Below are positions 49,307 through 60,829 of a stretch of DNA of 64,000 bases, one piece after another (within the stretch, counting starts at the first letter, position 1; each line of letters starts with the position of its first letter). Origin of the DNA: Symbiodinium natans (taxonomy: Eukaryota; Sar; Dinophyceae; Suessiales; Symbiodiniaceae); NCBI GenBank assembly GCA_905221605.1, contig CAJNDS010002110.1:235001-299000 (forward strand). Direction: 5' to 3'. The translations under genes and the position numbers were made by a program. The notes beneath the pieces are model-generated. The model did not search any database and was not told where the DNA came from. It saw only the letters and a list, made by a program, of their open reading frames with translations.

Positions 49307-49859
49307 TATAGGGTTATTGGGCTATAGGGCTTTAGGGTTTCAGTGTTTTTGGGTTTAGGGTTTTAGGGTTTGGTAAACTCTAACAGGGTTCCCATGGGTT
49401 GTGACATTATTAAGTAGGGTGCACGAGGGACTCGGGCGCCAGAACAGGCAGAGAAGAAGGGGGTTTAGGGTTTAAGGTTTGTTCTGGCCGATTGGCCCGA
49501 ACAGCGGAACAGGGTTTAGGGTTTCGGGTTTAGGGTGTAGGGTTTAGGGTTTAGGGGCTGAACCCTCAGCTGTCTACTCCAACCAGGTTGGCCATCGTCA
49601 GTCGCCTCTCTGGGCGACTGTGGCGCAGAGAAGTGCGCAGCAATCTGAGACCCTAAACCCTAGGCCCTAAACCCTAAGCCCTAAACCCTAAACCCTCCAC
49701 GTCCTCAAACACGAACCCGACCCTGGCACAAAGCCAGAAAATCCAAACCGGAACAAAGCAAGCTCGAGAACGGACGTGAAGTCCTTACACTCCCTGCAGC
49801 CTAGTTGTATGAACCCGGCAATCTCGGGCTCGAGCCTCAACTGTTTGGTTTTGTGCTTT

Positions 49860-49935
49860 TAGGGTTTAGGGTTTAGGGTTTAGGGTTTAGGGTTTAGGGT
49901 TTAGGGTTTAGGGTTTAGGGTTTAGGGTTTAGGGT
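49860..49935 (+). repeat. TTTAGGG array, about 11 units
   Basis: Perfect heptamers. 49307-49859 before it is a mosaic of unique islands and short runs without a confident gene. Confidence 0.97.
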
Positions 49936-50135
49936 TACCTGGAAGGTTTAGGGTTTCGGGCTTCTAAGGGTGTAAGCTATTTTTGTTCGGGGGTTGGAGG
50001 GGGGAACCCCTTATGATTCGCAAAACAACCCCCACCCCCTCTTGTTGGGACCTGAAAAAATAGCCCGGTTGGAGATGTTGTTCAGATCACCCCGCAAGGA
50101 GAGCAAAAGTGTGATACCACTGAACTTGCTAGTTC

Positions 50136-50158
50136 GTTAGGAGCAAGCTGCTCCTAAC
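50136..50158. repeat. Short perfect hairpin
   Basis: GTTAGGAGCA and TGCTCCTAAC flank a 3-base loop. It may be part of a larger decayed palindromic element at about 50090-50220. Confidence 0.6.
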
Positions 50159-50631
50159 CTGCTCAGGCCGAAGCCCTTGTTGAAAGTAACCTTCTCTTGT
50201 TGAAAGCAGCCTCCTAAACCCTTTCGTGTCAAGGGAATCCAACTTGGACCCGGATGTACCCGCATTTTTGGAGCCGTAAACCCTGAACCCGAAGCCCTAA
50301 ACCTTAAACAAACCTAAAGCCTAAACCCTAAACCCTAAACCCGAAGCCCTAAACCCTAAACCCTAAACCCTGAACTTCGTTCGGCCTGGCCCGTAATCTT
50401 CCTTGGCCGGAGGAGGGCGATCCGAGGCCAGCGACGCCGAAGGCGAGGGCGGCATGGGGATGCCACAAATTATTGGGGCTTAGGGATCTTGGGTTAGGCT
50501 TTAGGGTTTAGGGTTTAGGGTTTGGGGTTTAGGGTTTAGGGTTTGGGGTTTAGGGCTAAGGGTTTAGGGTTTAGGAGTTCGTGTCGGGTCGCGAGGGGCT
50601 GCAGATCTGGGACTTGGATGGACTTGGGGTA

Positions 50632-50743
50632 CTTGGAGGTTCATGAGCAACTGTAAGTGGGGTTATGCAAGTACCCTAGAGAGTCTTACAAGGAGAGTTT
50701 CTATACTTAAAGCCCTACTTCTTACTACCCATGAACCTACAAG
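50632..50743. mobile_element. Palindromic element, family D
   Basis: 112 bp with ends CTTGGAGGTTCATGAG and CCCATGAACCTACAAG (14 of 16 complementary). Related to 60064-60176. Confidence 0.65.
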
Positions 50744-50756
50744 TTCTCAGTGATGC

Positions 50757-50852
50757 CTAAACCCTAAACCCTAAACCCTAAACCCTAAACCCTAAACCCT
50801 AAACCCTAAACCCTAAACCCTAAACCCTAAACCCTAAACCCTAAACCCTAAA
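50757..50852 (-). repeat. CCCTAAA array, about 14 units
   Basis: Perfect heptamers beginning 14 bp after the family D element. Confidence 0.97.
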
Positions 50853-51344
50853 CCTTTGGATTGGGCATCCCTTCTTTGGGCACCCTGGGTTCTGGCCATG
50901 AGCCACAAAGTGTCAGCTCGAGAGGCCACTTCTTCGGACTGGGCTTAGGCTTTCTCGGGTTTAGGGTTTAGGGTTTAGGGTTTAGGGTTTAGGGTTTCGG
51001 GATTGGGGGTGGGCTTTGTTTTCAGTTTAGGGTTGAGGCTTTATAGGGTTTAGGGTTTTGACTCGCCACACTGCCGGGTAACCATCTCGGGATTATTGGA
51101 GACCAAGGGGAGATTCTTCAGGCCACACTGGGGGGGGGGGGGGGGTTAGGGTTCAGGTCTTAGGGTGTAAGGCATGTTTGTTTCAGCACGCGCCATGGAC
51201 GGAGAATGGAATCTAAGGAAGCGTGCTCGTTTGCCCTTGCAAGCCCAACAAACCCTTTTTCCTAAACCCTACATCCTAGGTAAGCACGGCTGCTACCCTG
51301 AAGGGCTGCTATTCTTCGCTGGGCTTGAGGGGGTGCAGATACAT

Positions 51345-51567
51345 CCCCAGAGAGCCCAACACCCCTTAGTGTTTAGGGTTTAGGATTCAGGGTCACCTTG
51401 AGTTACCCGGATCTTCCAAAACCTCGTAATTAAGAATGTGCATCCTTGGTATAAATTAGGTATATTCCTGAATTGCGAGGTTTTGGAAGATCTGGGTATA
51501 TACTGTAGGGGATTCTCAAAATGATTGAAGGCATATTCCTTAACTAACGGGTCTTGGGCTCTTTGGG
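51345..51567. mobile_element. Family A element split by telomere-like DNA and a nested family B element
   Basis: The left end CCCAGAGAGCCCAACACCCC (51345) and right end GGGCTCTTTGGG (to 51567) are the inverted ends of family A. Between them lie a short TTTAGGG run and the family B element at 51415-51497. Confidence 0.55.
51415..51497. mobile_element. Palindromic element, family B (nested)
   Basis: 83 bp with ends ACCCGGATCTTCCAAAACCT and its near reverse complement (about 27 of 30 matching). Confidence 0.75.
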
Positions 51568-52302
51568 TCCACGTAATTATCTTGTAGCAAAACTCCCACA
51601 AGAAAACCTGAATCCTTCATGCGAAACTCCAGTTGACAGGCTGCATGCGGTTTTCACGCACCTCGGCCGCCTTTTTTCGTGCCACAAGCCCTTGTCCGTA
51701 GACGCGAGATCCCTCACCCGTGCAGGGTGCAGTCATATACACCCTGAACCCTGAACCCCTGGGCTCTAAATCCATTTGCAACTTCAATCCTTCCAGATCT
51801 ACCCCCAATTTCCTCAACCCCCACACAGGAAACCTTCAGCCCTAAACCCTAAACCCTAAACCCTAAACCCTAAACCCTAAACCCTAAACCTAAACCCTGA
51901 ACCCTGAACCTTGAACCCTGAACCCTGAACGTACCTGAGCCACGGCTCAGCGAGCGCCCAACCTCAGATGGTACCCAGCGCCACCTTTGGTCAAAGGCGT
52001 CAGGCTGAAGGCTCTTTCTCTGGCTGCTGACAGGGTTTAGGGTTCAGGGTTCAGGGTTTAGGGTTTAGGGGTTAGGGTGTAGGGTTGAGGGTTTAGGGCC
52101 AAAGCTCTAGTCTTTAGTATCGGGTTTAGGGCTGAGGGTTTAGGGAACACCAACCCCATTCAACGGTTTGCAAGCTTATCGCACTTGGGGTTTCGCTGGG
52201 GCTGACAGTCGGACGTGACGAGTTTCCGTGCTTACCTTCCGGATCTGGGGCTTAGGGTTCTTTGCAGGTTGCCTGCAAGGAGGGAGCTGTAAGAAACCCT
52301 AA
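51568..52302. other. Telomere-like mosaic without a confident gene
   Basis: 51600-51830 is open on both strands. CCCTAAA array at 51838-51890, TTTAGGG variants at 52034-52098. No domain recognised. Confidence 0.5.
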
Positions 52303-52553
52303 ACTTGCTTTGTTTTTTGTTTAACTTTTTTTGGGGGGGCGGGGAGGGAGGAGTGGCCATGTTGGGCGTATTGTACCCGCCAGGGACCTCAAGCCTTCAG
52401 TTGAGGGTTTAGGGTTTAGGGTTTAGGCCCTAAACCCTAAACCCTAAACCCTCAACTGAAGGCTTGAGGTCCCTGGCGGGTACAATACGCCCAACATGGC
52501 CACTCCTCCCTCCCCGCCCCCCCAAAAAAAGTTAAACAAAAAACAAAGCAAGT
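52303..52553. repeat. Perfect 251-bp palindrome centred on head-to-head telomere-like repeats
   Basis: The left arm 52303-52427 and right arm 52429-52553 are exact reverse complements over 125 bases with a one-base centre at 52428. The centre reads GGGTTTAGG, then c, then CCTAAACCC. The arms run outward through about three heptamers and then about 100 bp of unique DNA, including a T7-G7 homopolymer pair. Confidence 0.97.
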
Positions 52554-52629
52554 GAGGGACAAAGGCCATTCCCTTGAAAGGTAGGGTTTAGGGTTTAGGG
52601 TTTAGGGTTTCGGGTTTAGGGTGTAGGAC

Positions 52630-52698
52630 CTTACAGCCTGCCTGCTCCTTGATCCATGGGATGACCTCGTCCAAGGCCTCCTCCAAGGGTGTGGTACC
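52630..52698 (-). CDS. Exon between TTTAGGG arrays, unidentified
   Basis: A CTAAG|G acceptor (52699 onward) opens a frame TTPLEEALDEVIPWIKEQAG then CK, which meets an AAG|GT donor at 52628-52629. TTTAGGG runs lie on both sides (52583-52626 and 52718-52770). It is the cleanest example of a short exon with both splice sites in telomere-repeat-bearing introns. No family is recognised. Confidence 0.5.
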
Positions 52699-52840
52699 TT
52701 AGCGGAAGCCCATCGTGGGTAGGGTTTAGGGTTTAGGGTTTAGGTTTTAGGGTTTTGGGTGTAGGGCCCAAAACAGGGCTTCCCTCTTATACGCCCCTCC
52801 AATGCTGCGACCCCTCCAACAAAAAGGAAAAGGGAACCGC

Positions 52841-52910
52841 TTCATTAGGGCCGTGGTAAAGTACCCTCATATGATGAGTCATGAGGGTACCAAGCACTGC
52901 CCCTAACGAA
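52841..52910. repeat. 70-bp imperfect hairpin
   Basis: TTCATTAGGG...GTACCCTCAT and ATGAGGGTAC...CCCTAACGAA are imperfect inverted arms around ATGATGAGTC. Possibly another small foldback element. Confidence 0.55.
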
Positions 52911-55900
52911 ACGTTTCCGAGCAACCCTGATCCCGAGTGCTTAACACGACGTCAGGCTTCATTACGATGACGCCCTGAACCTCTCAACCCCAAGGCCGAA
53001 ACCCTAAACCCTAAATCCTAAGCCCTCAACCCACCTGCTCCCAAATCGGACTCCCATGCTCTGAGAGCTTCTGGGCATGCACAGGTTAGGGCGTATAGAG
53101 TGCAACACGTCCCCCCGTGGGTTTAGGGTTCAGGGTTAGGAGAACCCCCTAAGCCATATAAGCCCCAACACCCTCAAGCGCCCTAAACCCTCAAGTGGTT
53201 AAGACTCGTACCGCTAAGCTGTACCGCTAAGAGGTCCCCTTAATAGACTCCCAATATGGCCTGTATACTTTCCTAGAGGATCTTTAAAAAGGGTCCCCAA
53301 ACCCCCAGGGTACAACCTTAGAAGTCCAAGGTACAACCCCTAAACCCTAAACCCCAAACCCTAAAAGTCCAAGAGAGTCCCATGAACCCTTTTTTGCAAC
53401 GGGCATCCGGCATGCCACGTCGCCCCACTGCGCAGTCCCATGGGTTTAGGGTTTAGGGCGAGGGTTTAGGGTTTAGGGTTTAGGGTTTCGGGCTTAGGGT
53501 CCCTAAACCCTGAACCCTGAGAATGAGCATGTCTTGGGCAGGCTGCACTCGATGCCCAGGACGGCCTGGCACTTGGCGGCTGACTTTCAGAACTTGCCAG
53601 GGTTTTAGGGTTTAGGGTTTAGGGTTTAGGGTTTAGGGTTTCGCTGTGGGGGGTTTTCTTCAGGGTTAAGCGAATACCCTAAACTGTTAACAACAAAGCA
53701 CCGAATGCGAGTTCAATTGATGCTGTTCCCCTCTACTGCAGGTTTTTGGGGGTGAAAGGGTTTCCCCGAACCCTAAACCCTAAACTCCAGGCCCAGGCCG
53801 CCCCCCTACAGTTGGGGGGCAGCGCCTAAGCCCCTCGACCTTCATGGCGCACCCAGCTCCTTCGCCCGCCTCCCACAGCTCGGAGGTCGGTAGCACCCAC
53901 GGGACCAGTACTGGTCCCTCATGAAAGTCATTACCCCAAACAAGCATCCAAGCTTCTGGAGGTTGGTGCCTGAAAAAAGGGGCCCAGCCCAGGGGGGCCG
54001 CGGACCCCTCGCCGCAGCGTGCCCAGGGACCAGGGGGCTTCAGGCCTAAAAGGAATTGGTTTGGGTGGCTTTGCCGGCTGGGACGGCGTGGGGTGGGAGA
54101 AAAGTGTTAGATGGCCCTCCACAATCGGGCCAAAGCTGCTCTCGGCACCTCACGAAGCTTTCGAGCTTGTTCCGAAACCTAACCTTCACAGCACCTACGC
54201 CCTATCACAGCGAACCCCAAACCCTAAACCCTAAACCCCAAACCCTTGAACCCTGAACCCTCAGCCCAGGGGGCTCCACATGAGGGAACTTACAGGATTT
54301 TTCAAAGAGCGCGGAAGCTTCTGTGAGTTGCGGACTCCACGCTTCCAGGGTTGACTAGGGTTTAGGGTTTAGGGTTTAGGGCTTAGGGTTTAGGGTATGG
54401 GGTTTGGGGTTTAGGGTTGAGAAGGGGTTGGTTGGGGTTTAGGATTGACGAGGGTTAAGTTTTCTCGCTCGCGGCGCGCTGCGGGGCACTGACTGGAGCA
54501 AGCGTCAACGTCGTTCCTTTACTTAACGTTCAACAGATAATTAAAGGATAAACACTTGTGCATGCTCCTTGAGGACCAAATGAACTTCTCAAAGGGTTTA
54601 TGGTTCATGAACCTTAACAGGAGTCATCGCAGTGTAGGGTATATGACTCCATCAGGGACTTGTTCAGAGTTCCGGGACTCGGGTCTAAGGGCTTGGGTTC
54701 AAGATGTTCAAGCATCAGGGTTGAGGCTTCATGGCTCTTGAAATGCTACGTGGTTGCAAATGGAGTTGCCAGCCAATCTATGGCCAGTGCGGGGGATGAT
54801 ACGTAGGACTCCGACCTCGCTGATAGCCAGTTTCTGCGTCCTGCAAACCTGACAATAGAGTTGAGGCGTCTTCGCAAGCCACTTCCTGACCCGTTCCACC
54901 CCGAGACCCCCCACCAGAACACCCGGAGCCCCCCTCAAAGTAAGGACTTAGGGTTCAGGGCCCTAAAACCCTAAAACCCTAAAACCCTAAACCCTAAACC
55001 CTAAACCCTGAACCCTAAACCCTAAACCCTGAACCCTGAGACCCTAAGGCCCTAAGCCCCCGAGCTTTTGCATTTCGGCGAGGGCAAAAGGCTGGCCTTC
55101 GCCTTCTCCACACAGGGAACCCGCATCTGCACGTCGTGCCTGTAGCAAACGGTTTCTCCCCTCCTTGGGGACCAAATGGAGGTTTGGGGTTTCGGGCTCA
55201 TATGCCTTTATTGGGGTTGTAGCTTTATAGGGTAAATGACCCCAATTTCGGGGTTCGGATCAAACCAAGGGGCCTCGAAATCCTAGCCGCCGAAACCCTA
55301 CAGCCCCAAACCCTCGATTCATCCCTAACCACCTTGACCTTAAATCCCTCTCTCTGCCCTAAAACCCCTAAACCCCTGAACCCCAAAGCCCCTAACCACC
55401 TCATAAAGGAAAAACATCATGCACTCCGGGCGACTGGAATGGCTCATCTGAGACGAACTCAAAGGGCTCGTCGGGGCCTGCACTTGTGGGTTTAGGGTCA
55501 AGGGCTCGACCCAAGAGTCCTTCAGAGAGGGCTGAGAAGGGAACCTAAGCCCTAAGCCCTGAAAAAAGGAACACGTCGTGCCTACTGGGGAACCTAAGCA
55601 CGCAACTCAATGGGTTTAGGGTAGTTTAGGGTTGAGGGTTTAGGGAAAGTTTCGGGGTTTGGGATTGCGGGAGGAAAAGAGGGGGGGGGGAGTTTCGGGT
55701 TTGCGGTTGGAGAGTTTAGGAGTTTACAGGCTTGGGTGTTGAGCGCTTTGGGGATTCGGTTGAGGGGGTGGGACGTTGAGGGGTGCAGGGATCAGGCCTT
55801 CTCTTGGTTTAAGGCACGCTTCGAACAAGGAAGGGGCAGCACTTTCACAACTTCTCTGGGCTGGATCCCCAAACCCTGAACCCTCAAACGCTTCATGCTT

Positions 55901-55985
55901 TTGCATCCTAAAACTCTAGGAAAAACTCTCAAACCCCGCAAACTCTAAACCCTCAAACCCCTCAACCCAGACAGGAAGCCTTGGC
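52911..55985. other. Telomere-like mosaic with weak exon-like islands
   Basis: Short heptamer runs in both orientations alternate with unique islands. 53535-53600 minus (SAAKCQAVLGIECSLPKTCS) and 54745-54860 minus (QKLAISEVGVLRIIPRTGHR) read like exons but lack firm splice sites. No domain recognised. CCCTAAAA octamers occur at 54961-54985. Confidence 0.45.
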
Positions 55986-56440
55986 AACCCTAAACCCTAA
56001 ACCCTAAACCCTAAACCCTAAACCCTGAACCCTAAACCCTAAACCCTAAACCCTAAACCCTAAACCCTAAACCCTAAACCCTAAACCCTAAACCCTAAAC
56101 CCTAAACCCTAAACCCTAAACCCTAAACCCTAAACCCTAAACCCTAAACCCTAAACACTAAGCCCTAAACCCTAAACCCTAAACCCTAAACCCTAAACCC
56201 TAAACCCTAAACCCTAAACCCTAAACCCTAAACCCTAAACCCTAAACCCTAAACCCTAAACCCTAAACCCTAAACCCTAAACCCTAAACCCTAAACCCTA
56301 AACCTAACCCTAAACCCTAAACCCTAAACCCTAAACCCTAAACCCTAAACCCTAAACCCTAAACCCTAAACCCTAAACCCTAGCCCTAAACCCTAAACTC
56401 TGAACCCTAAACCCTAAACCCTAGCCCTAAACCCTCAACC
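55986..56440 (-). repeat. Largest CCCTAAA array, about 64 units (455 bp)
   Basis: Nearly perfect heptamers with a handful of variants (CCCTGAA, CACTAAG, a hexamer slip near 56305, CCCTAG near the end). It is internal: unique DNA follows on both sides, so it is not the chromosome end. Confidence 0.98.
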
Positions 56441-56853
56441 CCGCACCCTCAGAGCCCTAGAAGCCCTCCACTCTGTTTTCAGGTAGATACACAAAGGTGG
56501 AGGAGGAGGATTGAAGGGTTCTGGGTATTCCAGGCTCCAGCCAGCCCTCTGGGTTGCCAGGGGCTTATCAGTTTTCCGTTATTGCCTCTTTTAGGGTTTA
56601 GGGTTTAGGGTTTAGGGTTTAGGGTTTGGGGTTTAGGGTTTAGGGTTTAGGGTCTAGGGTTTAGGGTTTAGAAGGGTTTAGAAGGGTTTGGAAGGGTTTA
56701 GAAGGGTTTATAAGGGTTGAGGGTTGAGGGTTTTCGGAATTGGGCCACCCATGAGCTTCCTTGCGTCCAAGCGCGGTGTGGCCGACGGGTGTAGAGATGT
56801 TGAAATCCTGTGGGTTTAGGGCTTAGGGCTTAGGGTTTAGGGTTTAGGGTTGT
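56441..56853. other. Unique island and TTTAGGG / TTTAGAAGGG run
   Basis: 56593-56670 TTTAGGG; 56670-56710 a GGGTTTAGAA decamer variant run. No gene seen. Confidence 0.7.
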
Positions 56854-56946
56854 GATGTTCCCCCTTATACTAACAGTCCCTAATCGGGATTACAGTACCC
56901 CCTATTTGAATACCCATTAAGGACTGTTAGTATAAGGGGGAACATC
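56854..56946. mobile_element. Palindromic element, family C, with perfect 26-bp inverted ends
   Basis: 93 bp. Left end GATGTTCCCCCTTATACTAA (56854-56879 in full) and right end (56921-56946) are exact reverse complements over 26 bases. The internal 41 bp is unique. No coding. Confidence 0.8.
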
Positions 56947-57117
56947 CCAAGTGTCACGTTTATAGGGTTCAGAGCCCTAAATGGCTTCACACAAAAGGCA
57001 AGGACCCCGCACTCGCGGCGATGAACCCCCCAACCCTGAACCCCGAGTCCTGGCAACTCGGCGCCAAGTCCAGGGTTTAGGGGTGCAGATCCCTAACACC
57101 CTGCCCCCGATAATGCA

Positions 57118-57159
57118 TATGTATGTATATATATATATGTGTGTGTGTATGTATGTATG

Positions 57160-57188
<29 letters not shown>
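57118..57188. repeat. (TATG)n microsatellite
   Basis: TA and TG dinucleotides pass into about 11 GTAT units. Open frames over it are artefacts. Confidence 0.95.
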
Positions 57189-57190
<2 letters not shown>

Positions 57191-57765
57191 GGTGAGTTCA
57201 GGAAGATTTGGAAGTGACCACATATGCATACATTCATATGTGTATGTATGTCAAATATGAGCCAGAAAACCTAAGACCAAGACCCTCATCCCCCCACCCA
57301 CCAAAAACCCATTGAAGCCTGCACAAAATTCTCCAAACCCCCCACCCCCCCCCCCCCCCCCCCCCCCCCTCCTACCCTAAGGAGGGACCCTTCCCAGGGT
57401 CAGGGGTTATTTAGGGTTTAGGGTTTTGGTTTTAGGGTTTAGAGTTTCGGGGCTACTTGGGTAGTTCGGGACTATAAGGTATACATAGGACCCCTCTCCC
57501 ACACTCTAAGGCTGGATTCCTTGGCCCTGAGTGCGGTCCTTTGCCCATATTTAGGGGGATTTACGGGGACCCCGACGTAGGGGCCTGTCCATAAGGGTTC
57601 TAAACCAGGGGACCCCAGATTCAGGGTCCATACTTCGCATCTGCGATACACCTCAAGACCCGAGCCCCTGAACCCGAAAAAAGCTCTGAAATCCGAGACC
57701 TTCGGTTGAGTGTCGAAGGTTTTTAAGTTCAGGGTTACCGAAACCCTAAACCCTGAACCCCAAAA

Positions 57766-57842
57766 CGCAGGTCCTCGTTCCGAGACTTTGGGTGCATAAT
57801 GCACTTGACGATGCCGCGGGCGAGGTCCCCTGCCTCAGGTGC
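57766..57842 (-). CDS. Exon-like island, unidentified
   Basis: The minus frame reads APEAGDLARGIVKCIMHPKS then RNEDLR. Convincing composition (Cys, Met, His and charged residues without repeats). Downstream, CCCTGAACCCTAAAC repeats begin at once. No family is recognised. 57189-57765 before it holds a C-homopolymer (57340-57369) and no confident gene. Confidence 0.45.
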
Positions 57843-60063
57843 GTGTGACTCACGGACTTTCGTTTTGGTGGCGGTGTCCTGATGGGAGGGACGTGTAGGT
57901 TTTGCATGACAGCGGGACTTGTGGGGTGTTAGAGGCTTGTTTTTTTTCGGGCTGCCGCGGGTGTTGGGATTTCGGTAGATCCAAGCCATAAGGCCACTCC
58001 TCTACACTTAGTGTCCCCTTTGGGGGGTCCTGATTGTAGGGCAGGCCCCTCACCCTAAACCCTAAACCCTAAACCCTAAACCCTAAGCCCTAAACCCTAA
58101 ACCCTAAACCCTAAACCTAGAGAGCTGACCACCTAACCCCGGTAAGCTTGAGGCTGGGCACTCTTCGCAAGCTCCATGCGCGGCCCAAAGCACCCAGCCC
58201 GGCACAAGACCCTAAAATCCTAAACCCTCAGCCCTAAGCCGCTGTGGTTTAGGGTTTAGGGTTTAGGTTTTAGAGATTAGGGTTTCGGGCTACCATTTGC
58301 CTAAGAACCTCGCAAGAAATAAAGGCTTTCTTCCTTGCAAGGGCAGTCTATGGACTACTGTTCTTCATCCTAAACCCTAAACCCTAAACCCTAAACCCTG
58401 GTTCTTCAGCAAATCGTTGCAGCACTCGAAACCCTAAGCCCTTTTAAGCCCAAGACTGCTGAGGCTCCGGCCTACCCTGAACTCGAAAACCCTACCTGTA
58501 CTTGGCTGACTTCTGAACCCCTCCTAACCCTAAACCCTAAACCCTAAACCCTAAACCCTAAAAGGTGAACTGTTAGGCTCCTGATTGTAGTTTCTACAAA
58601 AACCAAAAAAGTTAAAGTCCTAAGAGCCAGCCAGAAGAAAGCCAAGTGTGGGCTCCAATGCAGCTGATTTTTGGGGTTCGTTTTTAGGGGTGGAGAGTTA
58701 GAGTTCAGGGCTTCGGGTTATAGTATCCTAAACCCTAAACCCTAAACCCCAAACCCTGAAACCCAAACCTGCATCCAGGCAGCATAAGTATAGTGACGCT
58801 TCTGGTTTCCGGCACCCAGAATATGCAACCTCGGAGCAGCACTGCGTGTTCCATAGGTTTAATTTAGGGTTTATGGTTTAGGGTTTAGGGCTTCGGGCTT
58901 AGGGTTTAAGGTTCCGTTCGTCCGGCCCTTCCAAGAGCGACGAAAGCCTGTAACGCAGAAGAGCCAATAAAACCCGCAGCCTTTGAAGCTAGTGGGCCTA
59001 AACCCTAAACCCTAAACCCTAAACCCTAAACCCTAAACCCTTTTGAATACCGGACTCCGGACAGTCTTGCCAGCTTCACGCGTGGTACAGAAACTGTGGC
59101 AGGAATCTGAACCCTAAACCCTAAACCCTGAACCCTAAACCCTAAACCCCTAAGCAGCTAGATGCCTAAGCCCTTTGATGAAGCTGAGGGTGTAGAGAAT
59201 ATTCGGGCTTCGAGCTCCGAGGGCCCTAAACCCTAAACCCTAAACCCTAAACCCTAAACCCTAAACCCTAAACCCTAAACCCTAAACCCTAAACCCTAAA
59301 CCCTAAACCCTTCCGAGACTTGCACCTGTTCTGGCGCTGAAGGACTCCTGGGGTCCGGTTTGGGGGGGGGGGGGGGGGGGGGGGTTAGGAAGAAAGCCCT
59401 AAAAGGTTTAGGGCCTTTAAGGGTTTAGGGTATAGCGTTACCGGTTTTGGGGTTTAGGGTTTAGGGTTTAGGGTTTAGGGTTTAGGGTTTAGGGTTTAGG
59501 GTTTAGGGTTTAGGGTTTGGGGTTTGGGGTATAGGGTTTAGGGAATAGGGTTTCGTGTTTGGGGTTCAGGGTTTAAGGTAAGGTTTGAATATACTCAGGT
59601 GTAAGCCAAACGCCGTGTGGCAATTCCTTGGGTCCCGCCGGGTGGCGGCTTCTGCCCTTTCAGAATCTTCTGGACGAGGTCCGGGACGACGTGGGACATC
59701 GCCTAAGATCACGTCTCCAAGAACCCTCAAGAAAGCCCTAAACCCTCTCTCTCGCAAACTCTAAACCCTTAACCCTTAAACTTTGACGTATTCTTTTCGC
59801 GTTAGGAAGCCCAGAAGGCTTTAAAAAACCCACAATGGGCTAAGCAAGTAAGGCGTGTGCGCTTCGAGGGACAGCATTCCACGAGGCTTCGGGGGTTCGG
59901 GCTCAGGGCTTGGCGCCTGCGCAGGGTGCAAGCCCAACCAATGTGAGGCACAAACCCCTAGGGTTTAGGGTTTAGGGTTTTGGGGGGTAGAAACCCTAAA
60001 CCCCTACATAAACCCTAGCCCCCTTCAGGGACAACTGGTTTTGGTTTTCCTGGTTTAGGGTTA
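57843..60063. other. Telomere-like mosaic
   Basis: CCCTAAA arrays at 58051-58118, 58372-58398, 58525-58562, 58998-59041 and 59223-59308. A G-run of 23 at 59362-59384. TTTAGGG array at 59455-59518. 59600-59715 is open in several frames. No gene was called. Confidence 0.6.
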
Positions 60064-60176
60064 CTTGGAGGTTCATGGGCACTTACAAGCAGGGCTAGAA
60101 AAGCCCCCTAGATAGTGTTATGAGTATAGTTGCCAGACCTATAAACCCTACTTAGAACTACCCATGAACCTCCAAG
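60064..60176. mobile_element. Palindromic element, family D
   Basis: 113 bp with perfect 16-bp inverted ends CTTGGAGGTTCATGGG / CCCATGAACCTCCAAG. Confidence 0.75.
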
Positions 60177-60829
60177 CATAGGATTCTAGGTCGCCTCCTG
60201 GTTGGGCTTGTGAGTCCTTGGGGTTCAGGTTTTAGGCGCCCTCGCCATTGGGGGTCTGGCATGCGACAGGCAGGTCTAGGGTTGAGGGTTCAGGTTTGTA
60301 GGGCTTTAGGGGGTGTCAGGGGTGTAGGCTAAACCTGAACCCTAAACCCTAAACCCCAAACCCCAAACCCCAAACCCTAAACCCTAAACCCTAAACCCTA
60401 AACCCGCAAAGGAAGGCTTAGGGTTGGGGCTTCACCGCTCGGACGAGTTCCTGCTTGTCCTTTCTGGGTGGAACAGGGGGGCAGCATGAAACCTCGAACC
60501 CGAAACCATAACTCCTTTTGCAGCAGGCTTGTGATACCTCGCCCGGATGTGCACACCACCCACTCAGAGCAAACTACAACCCCTAAAGCCAAAAAAAAAA
60601 ACGAAACCCGAAACCCTTGTGAGCAACGGGCTTTGAGGCTGCCGGCACACGTGCAACTTGAAACCCTAAGCCCCAAACCTAAAGTCCATAAACCCTAAAA
60701 CCCTTTAAACCTGAATCGCAAACCCCCCCGCCAAGATGCCAGCTTCACGTTGCCACTGAGAACCTCAAGGCGAGGCCGGGCCGGGTCGGGAAGGACAGCG
60801 GGGCAGGGCGGGCCGGCCGGGGGGGGAAC
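60177..60829. other. No confident gene
   Basis: CCCAAAC/CCCTAAAC run (60345-60402). Frames at 60398-60698 overlap on both strands without a domain. GC-rich GGCCGG repeats at 60770-60825. Confidence 0.45.

Noticed and set aside
55986-56440. True chromosome end
   Set aside because: The array is internal, and arrays in both orientations occur throughout, so none marks the end of the molecule.
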